Of a DNA stretch of 64,000 nt, positions 33,801-44,228 are shown piece after piece. The notes below the pieces were generated by a model, which saw only the letters and a program-made list of their open reading frames with translations, ran no database searches and was not told the origin of the DNA. The position numbers and the translations under genes are program-made. Each line of letters begins with the position of its first letter. The first letter of the stretch is position 1. The stretch lies in NCBI GenBank assembly GCA_018136815.1, contig CM030940.1, positions 1,556,213-1,620,212 on the forward strand, given 5' to 3'. The stretch comes from Isochrysis galbana. Its lineage: Eukaryota > Haptophyta > Isochrysidales > Isochrysidaceae.

Positions 33801-36800
33801 GAGGCCGGTGCCTTCGAAGCCTATCTTCGTCTGCTCCGTGCCTTCGCGCGACAGCTGCATGTGGAGTCAAGGCTAGGCGTACGCAACGCCATGGGAGATG
33901 AGCAATGGCGCGTCCACGGCTATGCGTGTATTCTGCACAATCTTGTGGGGTATTATTCTCAGTTCTCCGAGCCGTTGCGCCGGGCAGTGGGCAACAAACG
34001 CGCTCCCATTGAGGCCAAGCTCAAGGATTTCATCAAGCTTGCCCAGTGGCAAGACAGGAACTACGACTCGCTCAAGCAATCTGTAGAGCGCTCACACGCA
34101 TCGCTCTCACGTGGAGTACGCCAATTACAAGACGTGCTACAGCAGCCGGCTGCGACGCTGATCATGGGGATATTGAGCGGGACTGTCAGCTCGGCGGACG
34201 AATCGCCTATGCCCGAGGACACTTGTGTGGGTGCTGAGGGAGCGGTCGAATTAGACGACATCCATACGGAGGAGGCACTCGCGGCGAATCGCCTTCTTTC
34301 TGAAGGGCTCTTGGAGGAGATGCCATGTGTGAGCGTCTCATGGCAAGCTGCCTTAACAACAATGAAGACGGCCGTGCCGCCGAGTGGTGCTCAGATGACT
34401 CACATTCCGAAGTTGCAGATGCTCTCAGAGCGCATGCGCTCCATCTGCCAGCGGAGCGTCTTCTCGACTATGGCCGTGGGCAACAGCAGTCGTCGCCGCA
34501 CTCTGTTGGACGAACTCAGGGTTGATGTTGTCCGTCGTGCAACCGAGCTGCGTGAGCTCACCGACAAAAAGGCGCGCATGCTCAAACACAAAGCGCTAGT
34601 CGACCTTCTCAAGCACTTGTCCGACATAGGCCTCTCGTTTGCCTCGAACGCCGCCGATCCACGCCAGCACAACATGGCTGACCTGTTCCAGGTATCCGCA
34701 CGGCCGCTCGACTTTCGCCGTGATGCATGCGGCAGCCCCACCGGGGATGCTGCTCACGTTGGTGCCCGCTGGCAGAGTGATTGGGAGCGCTGTGAACAGC
34801 TCTATTACCGATGCGTGCTGAAGCTTACGCAGCTGCGTCATGTGCGCAAGCGCGCGCACGAAGATCTGAGTGCCCGCGAAGTTCAAAAGGCAGCCGGCTT
34901 CGTCGAGCACGGCATCGCTCTTCTCCTGCACCAGCGGCAAGGGCTACACGATACAGTTGGGCACTGCGCAGACTTACAAGACCGGCTCGCCCGTCTAGCA
35001 CAAGCCACCGGCGCCTTCCCGAGCTCGACAGGGGGCGGCTCGGAGGTAGGTGATGAGGGCGGCATCTTGCCTCAGGCTGCACTTGCGGAGCGGCGGCGGC
35101 TGGCTCGTTGCCGGCAGCGGCTCCTCTTGCAGCAGTGCTTCGAGTACTCGGTGCTCTACAAGCAGCTTGCGGTAATTGTTCCCAGGCCAGAGAGCGCCGA
35201 GATAGCGGCGATGGCCGAGGTGCTCGAGCAAGCCACGCGGAATTTGCAAGCGCACACTTTCCCGCAGGATGAGGAGGCTCTGCTGACGATGGTACAAGCT
35301 CGCAAGGTCGACCAGCTCGCATCTCTTATTGAGAGCGTGCTTGCCGATGTGGAAACGATCGCGGCGCGCTTGCCCGGCCGGCGGGAGCTCATCTCTCCGC
35401 TCTCGTCCGAGTTGCAGCGCACTGTGGAGCTGATAGCATCAGCCCCATCTCGTAGTGGGCCAACCAAGGAGGGCGCTGTCACCGCCCGCTCCGGCGCCAC
35501 GCTCGCCCTCGCCAACGTGGTGGCGGCGATGGAGCAAGCTGTCGCCCATGTCCTCCTCGCGGTCCAGGGACTGCGCCCTGCCGCCGCGACCGCAACTGCC
35601 GCGGCCACTGCAGCGGTTGCTACTAGCAAAGCTCACGCGGCCGAAGACTCGCATTCACTCCTCGGCGAGCATGCGCACGTCTTGAAGCAGATGCGCGCTG
35701 CACGCCCCTCAACTGTTGCCGCGAAGCTGGACGAGGTGCTCGCAGCACTACGCAGCCTTGGCGACAGCGGAGCGAGCAAGGAGCAGCTCGATGCGGCAGC
35801 CCAGCTCGTGGCGCACGCGCGCCCGCTATTCCACCTGCATTTGGCGTCCGTCCGATGGGCGCTGCACCAAGCGCTCGGTCATCACGCCGCTTTCGTGCGG
35901 CTTGAGTTGGTGCTGTTGAGCACCTTCCAGGAGCTCTTTGCCAAGGGCTTCTGCTCAGCTCAGCACGACGACAAGGACGAAGAGGGAGGGGGCCAGGGCG
36001 ATGGCTTAGAAGACAACGTCGATGGCACAGGTATGGGCGAAGGTGAAGGGAAGCAAGACGTCAGTGACCAGCTCAAGGAGGAGGGTCAGTTGGACGGGGA
36101 CTCTCTTGAGCCACAGGAGGAGGAGGCACGAGGGGAGAAGCAGCCGAAAGGCCCGGAACAAGAGAACGAGCGCGCTAAGGAGGACGAGGGCGTCGAGATG
36201 ACGAATGACTTTGACGGCGAGATGATGGACATGGAGCAGCCCGAGGAGGAGCCAGGCAGCGAAGAGGAGGCTGCGGGCGACGAGCCGGAGCACGGCATAG
36301 GTGATTTGGACGATGAGAACCAAGAAGTTGTCGATGAGAGGCTTTGGGACAAGCAAGAGGACGAGGACCTGCAGCCGCAGGCGAATGACAAGGTAGAGAA
36401 GGATGCTGAAGTGGCGCCGGGCGACGACGTGACCATGGAGGCAAAGCAAGAGGAGGAGGAAGGGAAAGCCAAGAAGAAACAAAAGCTGGACGAGGAGGAG
36501 AAGCAGGAGGGTAGTAACAAGGACGATAGCTCTCCGCACGAGGAGGAGGATGCCGAGGAGCAAGGCGAGGAGAAGACGGACGAGGATGGCGGCGAAATCA
36601 AGGCAGAGACTGAGTATGAGGACAGCCACCACAAGGATCTGAAACCGAACAAGGACGATGCCGACTCGGGCGACGAGGCACAGGATATGCCAGACGAGGC
36701 TCCGGAGCAGCTAGATAACGACATGAGCGATGGTGGAGAGGATGCGGACGCGGCCGAGCACGATGCGGACCCGGCGCTGCCGGAGAATGCCCCCGCTCCT

Positions 36801-38747
36801 CTAGAAGAGGAGCAGGATGAGACTGGCCGAGCGCCCCCCGAGGACCCCGACGCTGAGGCCGACGGGGAGGCGGCGGAGCAAGACAGGGCACTGGATGGCG
36901 CGCAGCCGCCCGACGCCGAGGCGGAGGAGCATGGCGACGAGCCCGAGCCCGACTCAGAGGACGAGGCGGGCACGAGACGACGCGAGTACAGCGACCAGCA
37001 GGTGTTCGAAGACGAGGGGGGCCGATTCGCCGCCGGTGAGCCACAGCCACAAGACGCCAGCGCCGACAAGTCGGAGGAGCACGAAGCCAACGAGGAGAGC
37101 ATGAACGCTCCAAGAGTGCCCGCGCCGGCAAGCGGCGGCGATGAGGAGGGCGGTGACTACATGCAGCTGCCCCGTGGTGGCGCGCAAGCAGATCAGCAAA
37201 AGCCGCCCTCACAGCGTAGCAAGCCCCAGCCCAACCCGTACAACGCACTTGGCGATGCGCTCCAAACGTTCCATCAGCACCTGAACCTCATCCAACGGGA
37301 GTCGTCGAAGGAAGAGGGAAGGGATGAGGAGAAATCATCCACCGCACGTGACGAGGCTGTGGGCGAAGATAGCGCGCCTCCCGCCGCGGACTTTGAGCTC
37401 GTCGGCAAGGGAGAGGCCTCCGACACACAAGTCTTGGCCGACGCTACGCAGGAGCAAGTGGAGCATGGCGACGGGGCCGAGCCCCCAAAGGAGGATGGGA
37501 GCGCCGATACTGAGGATATGCAAGTAGAGGAGGCCGCCGAGGCGAGCGAGGAGCCTAGGCCGGCAGAGAGCGCCATCGAGCTGCATGATCTGCCAGCGGA
37601 CGACAAGCAGTCCACAAAAAGGCGAGGACGACAAGCTGCGCCCCAAGAGGCGGTCGCGGAGGTGACGGAGGAGAAAGATGAGGACGAGCGGGTCCTAGAG
37701 CGCGAGGAGGCCACCGAGGCCGACGGGGCGGGCCGCATCGGGCCGGTGGATGGCACCTTACACCTCGCAGGTGCGGACGAGGAGGGGAAACCGGAGGATT
37801 CCGCGGAGTGGCGCGTGGAGCGTAGCCCCGCGGTGCTTGAAGAGATGCGCGAGGAGCTAGAGCGCCAAGTGGCGGCGTGGCAACTCGATGGCGAGCGGGT
37901 GATGAGCAGTGAGGCGATGTGGCGGCGGTTCGAGGCGCTGACGATGCCGCTCTCCCAGGAACTGTGCGAGCAGCTCCGCCTCATCTTGGAGGCGACGGTC
38001 GCCTCCAAGATGCAGGGCGACTATCGGACGGGCAAGCGCATCTCCATGCGCAAGGTCATCCCATACATTGCCTCAGGGTATCGCAAGGACAAGATTTGGC
38101 TCCGACGCACAAAGCCGGCCCAGCGGCAGTACCAAGTGATGCTGTGTGTCGACGACTCGGAGTCGATGCGAAGCACCGGCGCGGGCGGTCTCGCGTGCGA
38201 AGCGCTCGCCCTCATCTGCGGCGCACTCTCGCGGTTGGAGGTGGGGCAGCTGGCCGTTGCCAGCTTCGCGGAGCAGGTGCAGCTACTCCACCCCTTTGAG
38301 CGGCCCTTCTCCGCTGAGTCAGGGGCGCACATGATGTCGCGCTTCACCTTTGCCCAGCGCGAGACGGACATGGAGGGTTTGCTCCGCACGGTGGTGCAGA
38401 CCCTCCGCCTGGCGCGAGAGCAGCAACGCAGTAGCGCCATCGAGCAACTGCAGCTTTGTATCATCGTGTCCGATGGACGCCGATCGCCGTCTTGGGGCGA
38501 CCCATCGCTATGGGTTCGTCGCGCCTCTGAGGAGAAGATCCTGCTGTGTTTCGTAATCATCGACTCGGCGGCCAACAAGGACTCCATCCTCGAGCTCCAG
38601 TCCGTGACTTACCCCAACGGCAAGCTAACAATTAGCAAGTGGATTGACGCTTTCCCGTTCCCCTACTACATTGTGCTTAGAGAGCTGCGGGCATTGCCAC
38701 AGGTGCTCTCGGACGCACTCCGCCAGTGGTTCGAACTGGTGCGCTAA
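21810..38747 (+). CDS. MDN1: Midasin (Rea1/MDN1), dynein-like AAA+ ATPase of 60S ribosome assembly
   Basis: A giant ATPase that pulls assembly factors off pre-60S ribosomal particles in the nucleolus and nucleoplasm. About 5645 residues in one uninterrupted frame. Six AAA+ modules show Walker A loops near residues 120 (GPPGAGKTT), 523 (GETGTGKTT), 955 (GPTSAGKTS), 1249 (GETGTGKTT), 1723 (GSPGVGKTS) and 2038 (GDAGSGKSS), with Walker B-type motifs such as LLLDEMNLAS and IVLDELNLAQ. A long helical linker follows, then an Asp/Glu-rich tail at about residues 4720-5320. The C-terminal MIDAS (von Willebrand A) domain has its DxSxS metal motif in CVDDSESM (about residue 5444); this domain grips Rsa4/Ytm1-type substrates. 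The first in-frame ATG is taken as start. The absence of introns over 17 kb contrasts with neighbouring genes. Confidence 0.97.
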   Translation: MDVGRCGLAELLAALARPETRAAAAAELCERMGSTPAYRHQLLRAVGAESEPEVDARAPPLTLDRDFTLPAVDQEALRVPNLLGGEGQRLRSSIVPTQHAQRVLRQLALALCLERPVLLSGPPGAGKTTLLRVLAESTPLGHPEAGRGMGGSDIFSETQLDKLVIVHLDEQVDSRALLGSYVCGAEPGEFVWQPGVITQAVAEGRWLLLEDVDRAPLEVMSALASLLERNVLFVPGRAASLRAAPGFRLWGTVTTHGHTEVAAVERTVFRVALWQHVSIASPSDADLSAIVRVRFPPLAAAAEALVASFVQLQHASGGPARTTESTRIATDVAKVMVSGEGIIDSTTAKIDEATEKAPSLALAAEQELASARLALSGGRVFSSRELFRWCRRITIALAPTGNVLPPPDLPGRFTSFYREILVAEALDTFVAPVRRAGPRAELAYLIAKQWQLPTERLTYITSLRRPDLEISESSIRIGRVELPLSAPAQAGTRTGRRFAATRHALVTLERVAAAMTLNEPLLLVGETGTGKTTAVQQLAVLLGKTLLVHNLNQQSDSSELVGGFRPVQPRHIFAPLAARFESLFCRSFSRSKNGPFLAKLAQRLAKGEWAKLLALITGAHASYAKLRAAAAGEVAMGNGSCAASDTPNVALDAEWEGLGSEAARLQQRLKARAAGGSEGLAFAFVEGTMVRALREGHWLLLDEMNLASAETLERVAGLLEEGGSLALTEKGEAELVPRHPGFRLFAAMNPPTDFGKKELPGGIRTRLTELYVPSLSSAEDLALVVLEYLSPVLPSPPVGAVVALYQAAVEAAATRLLDGADQRPEYSLRTLCRALSYVARALPLGYGLQRALYDGFHMTFVAQLQARFQPEMEALLLKHLLPARPGKPHKPPAALAPARPPGEHWVEVGGFWLATDPRCDPVADDPRFIVTPTIEARLRQLARMVSARRHPILLQGPTSAGKTSMVERLARRTGHRLVRINNHEHTDVQEYIGSFQPDAHGRLVFHDGALAQAVRHGYWIVLDELNLAQSEVLEALNRLLDDNRELFIPETSETLSPHPSFMLFATQNPPGAYGGRKVLSRAFRNRFLEMQMDEIPEPELVTILERRSELPASFCKAMVGVMQELQRRRSSSRVFAGRAGFITPRDLFRWADRRPLSYQELAEAGYALLAERLRAPAERETVAQVLCKLLPRVAVEPDALYERLLAGAPGGAPALGSMSAAGTVWLPSTRRLYALVAACMQSNEPILLVGETGTGKTTICQLFAQAIGQRLHIINCHQHTETADFVGGLRPARGRALAFGELERRVASVEAGAAAAVDQLRNEIASVGIASLDTTRLAMLAAASDEAKDLAGLRARVERVASALRGAREALNRSASDGGNTGGLAEAAEEVLRHAEAEAEAVHRELRVNDALFVWVDGPLLTAMRTGEMLLIDEISLAEDSVLERLNSVLDPCRILTVPEKGSDLEVVKAAPSFRLLATMNPGGDFGKKELSPALRNRFTEVWVPSVTAYEELRTLIGQTLGELGDVDADGDDPMGNGESFEWSMAEAMLAFVDWLAKPRGSGNGGAGLGGGTPSLRDLLAWASFIKATRIQLGSPAAFVHGACLTFVDAMGLQVSASRADREALRTQCVSQLISLLPPHSRDPAALYVGTDTFPDFASSQIPALEDPVSGVGLRRFGLAPFFVPIGGAPPQLASISLSAPTPRSNAFRLFRAMQLRKPVLLEGSPGVGKTSLVQALGAACGHRVVRINLSEQTDLMDLLGSDLPVEGAPPGTYAWQDGAFLAALRAGHWVILDELNLAPQAVLEGLNSCLDHRATVFIPELGASFECPPTFRVFGCQNPLQQGGGRKGLPRSFLNRFTQVWMEELGEEDMIAIGLTLFGQLGKPLIRRLVSFVRALQRALSLRCFGVAGGPWDFNLRDVFRWCELMLAEQKPPHWRPAIFLDALVLQRFRTEADRQEVMKIFVAEMGGPNDPFSQVPPLQPHYSVSTWSVQIGHVWLGRARAHLPDAPLLELLPSQLRPLQSLALAVRMGWMCAVCGDAGSGKSSTLRLLASLAGRRLDEVVLSTATDTTELLGCFEQSEASRLQLAVLSEASVLVETLTGALALVGTSSTIGRGAPSDALSLAISLQRSYAELDKDGTAENRAIAGPTPSQEWADSFEARASSLVSIFDEALAMVVDHTASVASRIARLRTHLCALSDLRQTGSKGRFVWVDGPLVRAMEEGHWLLLDNANLCNPSVLDRLNPLFERDGQLQLPEAGLQAGGEVRHVQLHPDFRLFLAVVPSAGELSRAMRNRGIEVAMLPPPARSRDVLSLLRCSTGAMTHPTASGRLDRLDEAGVPGVELSLAMVDAHARIESQLPRWLGHRSLLHCGELFVRRLSRGAALQEAMIDAIELAYEARLMTNVALEMRNVFDGACVSSGALAVSRVLTLEENDANARPLWPVSVSTSSYASNPRSCTVRSQAALVVQLVSLMKPAAEGTLTPASSSFPKRCAPDELLSAAVIEFIYRASTRDEYLRIALLANLQESHGAPVPLGLRTGSSMLAQLHKLPLVLQARNALEAACAGDESLRDMCRDAPIDMPRLNAPLFERVRKHADPDAAPDLEDSEVLSEQLDSQVDRASLIPHTSAVASAEAAVTAWSQYCRILPRLRLVLRLEWQRLSEQSRLEEALASCVPQDMSLLEQSFAYSTHGSPSEAGAGLRSSRSAQRAVWNNLVNPLFPAMRDTAQMLCEWLSSSPVGFTDETMLLSTAEAVIQARGALTSRALRTTMESFQPQEFLVLWRALHKRVYKASLPPLSLPVTPALARAFASISAAVGYEATRFAPLLWKWGGHPTAPPSQELLEAGMGVRQIAAELVSQCTELGRGINAAADQHKVALRRSIVLGACTLQCAYARRRESALEIDRLRSIPTAIRGQLDVFKAKNEASQPAKAERAIPPLGPLLDTRSARVEGALFCSLSSLVSQDAEDDLPDRASALRVRAMAFSELVVASCARSALDAGPAQTLAWQLETLTVPRGLEATRNEASLDSDKLALAGVAYQLAVTWHRHLWRGGFEYVSTVEGAGIKFGGPASLLLSMEALPVCARLEAAFSVPVAERTTALHDLRQLCEIIRTRSPQDDVSAQSDWILALHTLCRTLAPFARDLDEKSGTELKSSVRDFEQACAYLLDTGWRQHCTSHTSLISSMRAQIAESIPSICALLGRCSERAMQVSIELLLKPCLSEIQVVADAIVGAVDVGAEVPPMHGSRGRVWVLIGLLRWRLLAPTHPADPSCKYLLKAELSEERLHEVRVMCLALRLAQESWNGARSTPSLRQALAAEAASALAMQSARLRASARPKHPATQFTQLHSELQQWGESLGCTEAILELSDNLRDGSATAIHREEVWQQGSSNFLQRLDDAFAHFEDLTLPLELALYEVKHGLRLQALSGAPTVIAAQDGNVGAASIVHQSHAIMAALLCFPAAAPRAHVDDAWRAQLLPLLRPLPSCFGAAPTVEDVGAPQSDRGTSQQLAFSRFFSHTTMLAISLRRLYVSVLLEGGAQANHLHVLDQIVGGFVRAHVEAEMAEREHEEAQAELYARKARHFGAAATDGRAEEAAALRELFPDFSDDFADIQRISDDGGEMDLVCVDREEDTNEREATFEHEEVSQPPPHTDATATSAALKIDPKIILSVLEYHERVFRFTTAVGVYHPTDDEIPLPAASKPRGKSKRNRDSAELKPPPPIVDLCSLSSPSQVLSGLSVYEEAQGEALGTLRDCHKLASKLFPSVTAALHLPAALDEEARSGSLVVAACCWQHLHGSDPTHQAAHLRHNANLFTDENLSEVGRLEPVLDELLSRMRLLLVEWPDHPTLQMIAMLCERLRSFRAGSPLMKFVTGSEMLLKRCWEWEEVACKATSIKPQIDMLAALVLRWRKMEVEAWPQLLKRAEQQAHEKALLCVWARLFRVVNSHLWRADKEKEGGSAPPPVDVHSTHRAADPEAVAHQHAHLHEFFETFQQLLLNAEAGAFEAYLRLLRAFARQLHVESRLGVRNAMGDEQWRVHGYACILHNLVGYYSQFSEPLRRAVGNKRAPIEAKLKDFIKLAQWQDRNYDSLKQSVERSHASLSRGVRQLQDVLQQPAATLIMGILSGTVSSADESPMPEDTCVGAEGAVELDDIHTEEALAANRLLSEGLLEEMPCVSVSWQAALTTMKTAVPPSGAQMTHIPKLQMLSERMRSICQRSVFSTMAVGNSSRRRTLLDELRVDVVRRATELRELTDKKARMLKHKALVDLLKHLSDIGLSFASNAADPRQHNMADLFQVSARPLDFRRDACGSPTGDAAHVGARWQSDWERCEQLYYRCVLKLTQLRHVRKRAHEDLSAREVQKAAGFVEHGIALLLHQRQGLHDTVGHCADLQDRLARLAQATGAFPSSTGGGSEVGDEGGILPQAALAERRRLARCRQRLLLQQCFEYSVLYKQLAVIVPRPESAEIAAMAEVLEQATRNLQAHTFPQDEEALLTMVQARKVDQLASLIESVLADVETIAARLPGRRELISPLSSELQRTVELIASAPSRSGPTKEGAVTARSGATLALANVVAAMEQAVAHVLLAVQGLRPAAATATAAATAAVATSKAHAAEDSHSLLGEHAHVLKQMRAARPSTVAAKLDEVLAALRSLGDSGASKEQLDAAAQLVAHARPLFHLHLASVRWALHQALGHHAAFVRLELVLLSTFQELFAKGFCSAQHDDKDEEGGGQGDGLEDNVDGTGMGEGEGKQDVSDQLKEEGQLDGDSLEPQEEEARGEKQPKGPEQENERAKEDEGVEMTNDFDGEMMDMEQPEEEPGSEEEAAGDEPEHGIGDLDDENQEVVDERLWDKQEDEDLQPQANDKVEKDAEVAPGDDVTMEAKQEEEEGKAKKKQKLDEEEKQEGSNKDDSSPHEEEDAEEQGEEKTDEDGGEIKAETEYEDSHHKDLKPNKDDADSGDEAQDMPDEAPEQLDNDMSDGGEDADAAEHDADPALPENAPAPLEEEQDETGRAPPEDPDAEADGEAAEQDRALDGAQPPDAEAEEHGDEPEPDSEDEAGTRRREYSDQQVFEDEGGRFAAGEPQPQDASADKSEEHEANEESMNAPRVPAPASGGDEEGGDYMQLPRGGAQADQQKPPSQRSKPQPNPYNALGDALQTFHQHLNLIQRESSKEEGRDEEKSSTARDEAVGEDSAPPAADFELVGKGEASDTQVLADATQEQVEHGDGAEPPKEDGSADTEDMQVEEAAEASEEPRPAESAIELHDLPADDKQSTKRRGRQAAPQEAVAEVTEEKDEDERVLEREEATEADGAGRIGPVDGTLHLAGADEEGKPEDSAEWRVERSPAVLEEMREELERQVAAWQLDGERVMSSEAMWRRFEALTMPLSQELCEQLRLILEATVASKMQGDYRTGKRISMRKVIPYIASGYRKDKIWLRRTKPAQRQYQVMLCVDDSESMRSTGAGGLACEALALICGALSRLEVGQLAVASFAEQVQLLHPFERPFSAESGAHMMSRFTFAQRETDMEGLLRTVVQTLRLAREQQRSSAIEQLQLCIIVSDGRRSPSWGDPSLWVRRASEEKILLCFVIIDSAANKDSILELQSVTYPNGKLTISKWIDAFPFPYYIVLRELRALPQVLSDALRQWFELVR

Positions 38748-39278
38748 TCAACGCTACCGTTGTGGTCGGCTGGGGACCGACGGCGCAGGGTTTGAGGCCG
38801 CAAAAGTGGCCCACTGGGACTGCGACCGTGCGTGTGCCCAGCACCCCATTCTTCATCGGCTTCTTCGGTCGCTCCCTCGGGCTATCTCGTACCGGCACGG
38901 GGCCCTAATGCTGCTATGTAATGCGCTTTGTTGCCAACGGACGTTTCCGTCTGAGGTACTACTCACCTAGAGCCCGGCCACCGCCTACCGCGCATACTCT
39001 CTACGCAGAGTGAAAAGTTGCTCTCGCCAAGAGCCAAAAGAGATTAGAAGCTAGCTAAGCCAGCTCCTGGCTGAGGGGGAGGCCACTATAATAGAAGTAG
39101 GAAAAACTTAAGAATCACTATGAAAGTAGTAAAAAGAGATACGAGATGTTGCCGTCAACTAAGTTTATACTTGGTTCGCCCATGGGGGGGGCCGAGCCCC
39201 TCCCCTGTCCAAGACTAGGGCTGACCATTAACAACCACAACCAGCTTTCGCGATAGGTTGTTAGTGGCCTTGCGATAG
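38748..39278. other. 3' flank of midasin, nothing recognised
   Basis: No gene or RNA recognised. The last 16 bases (39263-39278) are the left target-site duplication of the next element. Confidence 0.4.
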
Positions 39279-40222
39279 CCAACCTACTTTTATAAGTGGG
39301 GGTCAATGGGGGCCTCGCGCCCCCCTCTCTCCATCGCGGACACCCCCCGGGGTGGGCCCGTACATTCAACCCCAGCCCCTGCCCTTTGGCAGGGGCAGGG
39401 CACTCAACAAGACAGCCCAGACCCCCAGTGGGCGCGGGCCGCGAGCCGCACTCCCACGCCCGCATTGGGCCTGCCCTCGAGCTGACTCCCCCCCTGTCCC
39501 TGGTCGCTTGGCATACAGGGGCCCCTGGGAGGCTCCCATGACCAGCGTGGCAAGCGTGGGAGAGGCAGGGGGGGCCAGGGGCTGAGCCCCAGCCTCCACT
39601 GCCCCCTGAGCTGCCCTGCTGGCCCTCTGGGAGCCCCCACAGAACCTCTGAGAGCAGGCCAGGGCGCGCGCATGGCGACGCGCCACAGGGACGACGCGGG
39701 GTGAGAGTGGAGAGAGGGAGAGGGGGGATTTTGCACCCCCCCCGACGGAGTGCGGTGAGAAACAGGCCCTGTTTGCGTTAGCAAACGGGTAGGGGGCGGC
39801 TGGCGACAGGAGGGAGAGAGAAGGGAGTGACCCAAGGTCGAGGAGAGTACCCTAGGAGTGGCACAGGTTACTCGAGTCGCGGCCACTTATTTCTCGAGGG
39901 CCGCTCACGGCGCGAGCTGGTAAGGGCCGTTCCCCTTTGTTGACGAGAGTTCCCCCCCCCCCCCCGGTGCTTTTTCCCGGAGAGTCGGCCGGCGTCGACC
40001 GGACCGCCTCAATGGGTTTTCCCTCATTCTAACTTGTGGGGAGTTAGAATGGGAGCCGGGGGCCTGCGAGGGGGGAGATGTGGAGGGGTGCATAGGTGTA
40101 TGTATCTGTGGCATCAACACGCGTCAAGGTGTACGGGCAGGTGCACTGAGGGTTGTCGTGTTAGTACCGGGCTAGTGAGAGTAGTGGTACTAATGCTCAG
40201 TTAGATTATTATTATAGTGGAT
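39279..40222 (+). mobile_element. ~940-bp non-autonomous element, copy 2, with 16-bp target duplication
   Basis: Nearly collinear with 5519-6455, starting CCAACCTACTTTTATAAGTGG and ending in an AT-rich tail (TTAGATTATTATTATAGTGG). The flanks carry an exact 16-bp direct repeat AGTGGCCTTGCGATAG at 39263-39278 and 40223-40238. Both copies contain the poly-C run, the GTTTGCGTTAGCAAACGGG hairpin and the 3' AGTGGTACTAATGCTCAG word. The two copies look over 85% identical by eye, so transposition is fairly recent. Confidence 0.85.
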
Positions 40223-40499
40223 AGTGGCCTTGCGATAGGTTGGTACGTAAGTGTTTGGCGCTTCGTATGACCACTTAATGGGCCTGTTAATGTTGCTGTA
40301 TTCCTGCCCATCTGAAGCCTGTAGGCATGAATATTCGTGTAAGGTACGCGCCCACACTCACAGTTGAACAGTCCCCCGTGTTGCTACTGACGCACAAGAC
40401 ACGCAGATTCGGATTCCCCATGGTCTCAAGCCCCGGTTTGCAGATTTTGGTCTGGAAATTTGCGATTCGAATTTTGTTTTTGCTGTACCTTCGTGCGTG

Positions 40500-40705
40500 C
40501 GAAAGCTTCGGGTAGGTGTTCGACATATGCCGAGCACTCCCTTTTGCTACAGGGTGTCGTCAAGGCTCCGTCTTTGAACACATTGTGCAGTGATTCCCAC
40601 AGGCGCGCCCATGGGCCCCGTATCGCCTGGGGCCCGGGGGGGATGTGTTGGTTGTGCCATATGGGCTGCGAAAGCGCGCCTTCTCGCGTAAGGAAGGAGG
40701 GCTGT
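40500..40705 (-). pseudogene. Relic of retrotransposon protein (region after reverse transcriptase)
   Basis: On the minus strand the frame reads LTREGALSQPIWHNQH, WARLWESLHNVFKDG and ECSAYVEHL. This matches SRDGALSQPIWYNPHH, WAELWNKLE, IHNVFKDHAC and ECEQYLKN of the intact family-1 frame. The flanking sequence is unrelated. A broken copy of the same superfamily, diverged in protein sequence. Confidence 0.75.
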
Positions 40706-40734
40706 AATAATAAAAATAAAATAATAAAACAAAT

Positions 40735-41576
40735 GAGCATTAATTAGTGCCGCTACTGCCACTAGCCATGCACCAACACGAACACGACAAGCCACGACTC
40801 AGCATGACCGCATTATAAAGGCGGCTTGCCTTCATCTGGTCTCCTTTCCCTCCGGTTTCTTCCCCTTCCGCGGGGAAAAGCACCGGGGGGGGGAGCGATC
40901 CTTTGTAGTCGTCCCGTTGAGAATGAAAGGCCCTTAGGACAAGCCCAGCCTGCCCGAGCAGTCCTCCGCAGAATAAGCGACGGCGCCCGGGGAACCTTAC
41001 TTCGAGAGGGCTCCCCTGCCTGGGCGCTCTTGCGCCGCTCCCCTCGCCACCCCCTCGCGGGCGGGCGCTTCCTCGTGGCAGGCCCCCCCCCCCCCGCCAA
41101 CGAGACCAAAACACGATCATGGCGTGGGGACTTTAGGCGCGCGCCTGCGCCACCGTCCAAATACGGAGGGTCGTATTGAGGCAGTTTCAAAAACGGTGAA
41201 TACGGTCTGTATTTGGCCTTCGTCCAAATACGGTAAATACGTATCTCCTATCTAGGCTAGGGATACTAGTATACTAGCCCTCAAGATTGTCCTAATAAGT
41301 GCTCTAACTTCTAGCACGCCGATGCTCTGCCCCACACTCTCTCCCCCCAGCGCTGATCAGAGACCCCCACCCCCACACTCGATCTCTTCCCCTTCTCACT
41401 GAGAAACTCGGCTGTTCCACGAATATCTCCACGCACCAAGCGGCGGAGAGCGCGCGCCAGACCACTCGCCACTGCTACAACACGCGCGCCGTCGGCAACA
41501 AACTTTCTTTATCTACTCGACCCCCCTTTCTTATACTCCCCGATCTGTCCCCGGCGCCCCCCCCCCCCCTCCGACG
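40735..41576. other. Intergenic upstream of the MAP kinase, with repeat pieces
   Basis: At 40738-40800 a reversed copy of the dispersed tail (TAGTGCCGCTACTGCCACTAGCC) occurs. At 41098-41127 GCGAGACCAAAACACGATCATGGCG-like sequence (preceded by a poly-C run) recurs from 7528. AAATACGGTAAATACG-like words near 41160-41250 recall the interior of the MITEs without their ends. The last ~250 bases are pyrimidine-rich, as expected for the promoter or leader of the kinase gene. Confidence 0.45.
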
Positions 41577-43646
<2,070 letters not shown>

Positions 43647-44211
43647 ACCGACGCGAGCGTGGGCTCCAGTCTCGGCTGCCCATGCGGCCTCGCACGAATC
43701 TGCGAGATATTTGCCGGATTCCGCCTACTCGAGCATCGAGGCAACCATTTTTGATCGCAACCTTTGAGTGCGTCTTTGGCCACACATCGCCGCATGCAGC
43801 GATCGGCAGCATGTCGGCGATACGCTCCAGCAGACACAGCTGCAGTCACTGCGGACTTAGCCTGGGACGTGTTGTGATGGCAGCGTTCATTGTTCGTCCC
43901 AGGCAACGAGTCTGTGGCTCGAGCCGTGGCACTGACCCGTAGGCGATGTGGTGCGGAACGTTGCTATGCAGGCAAGTGCCCTGTGAGCAATGTGTACGTG
44001 CATCCACTTGTCTGCTGAGTTGTTGTCTGCTGGATGTACTTGTGGTGTTCGTGGCCTTTTCTTTTCGCTATGTGTACCCGTAGGTACCGGTGGAGTGCCG
44101 TCATGTGTCGCGACTGTGAGCATCGCACTCGCTACCAACTCTAGCTAGTCCACGCCTATGATCTAAAACCATCAACTAAGTTCATACTACTTCTCAGTCA
44201 TTCATCATTCA
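43647..44211. other. Intergenic, nothing recognised
   Basis: 3' flank of the kinase gene. No gene was recognised. It ends at the left 17-bp duplication of the next element. Confidence 0.4.
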
Positions 44212-44228
44212 CATGGGCGCGTGAACAA

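Noticed and set aside
36006-38008. Several long minus-strand frames (Leu- or Ser-rich)
   Set aside because: They are shadows of the repetitive GAG/GAC codons of the midasin acidic tail.
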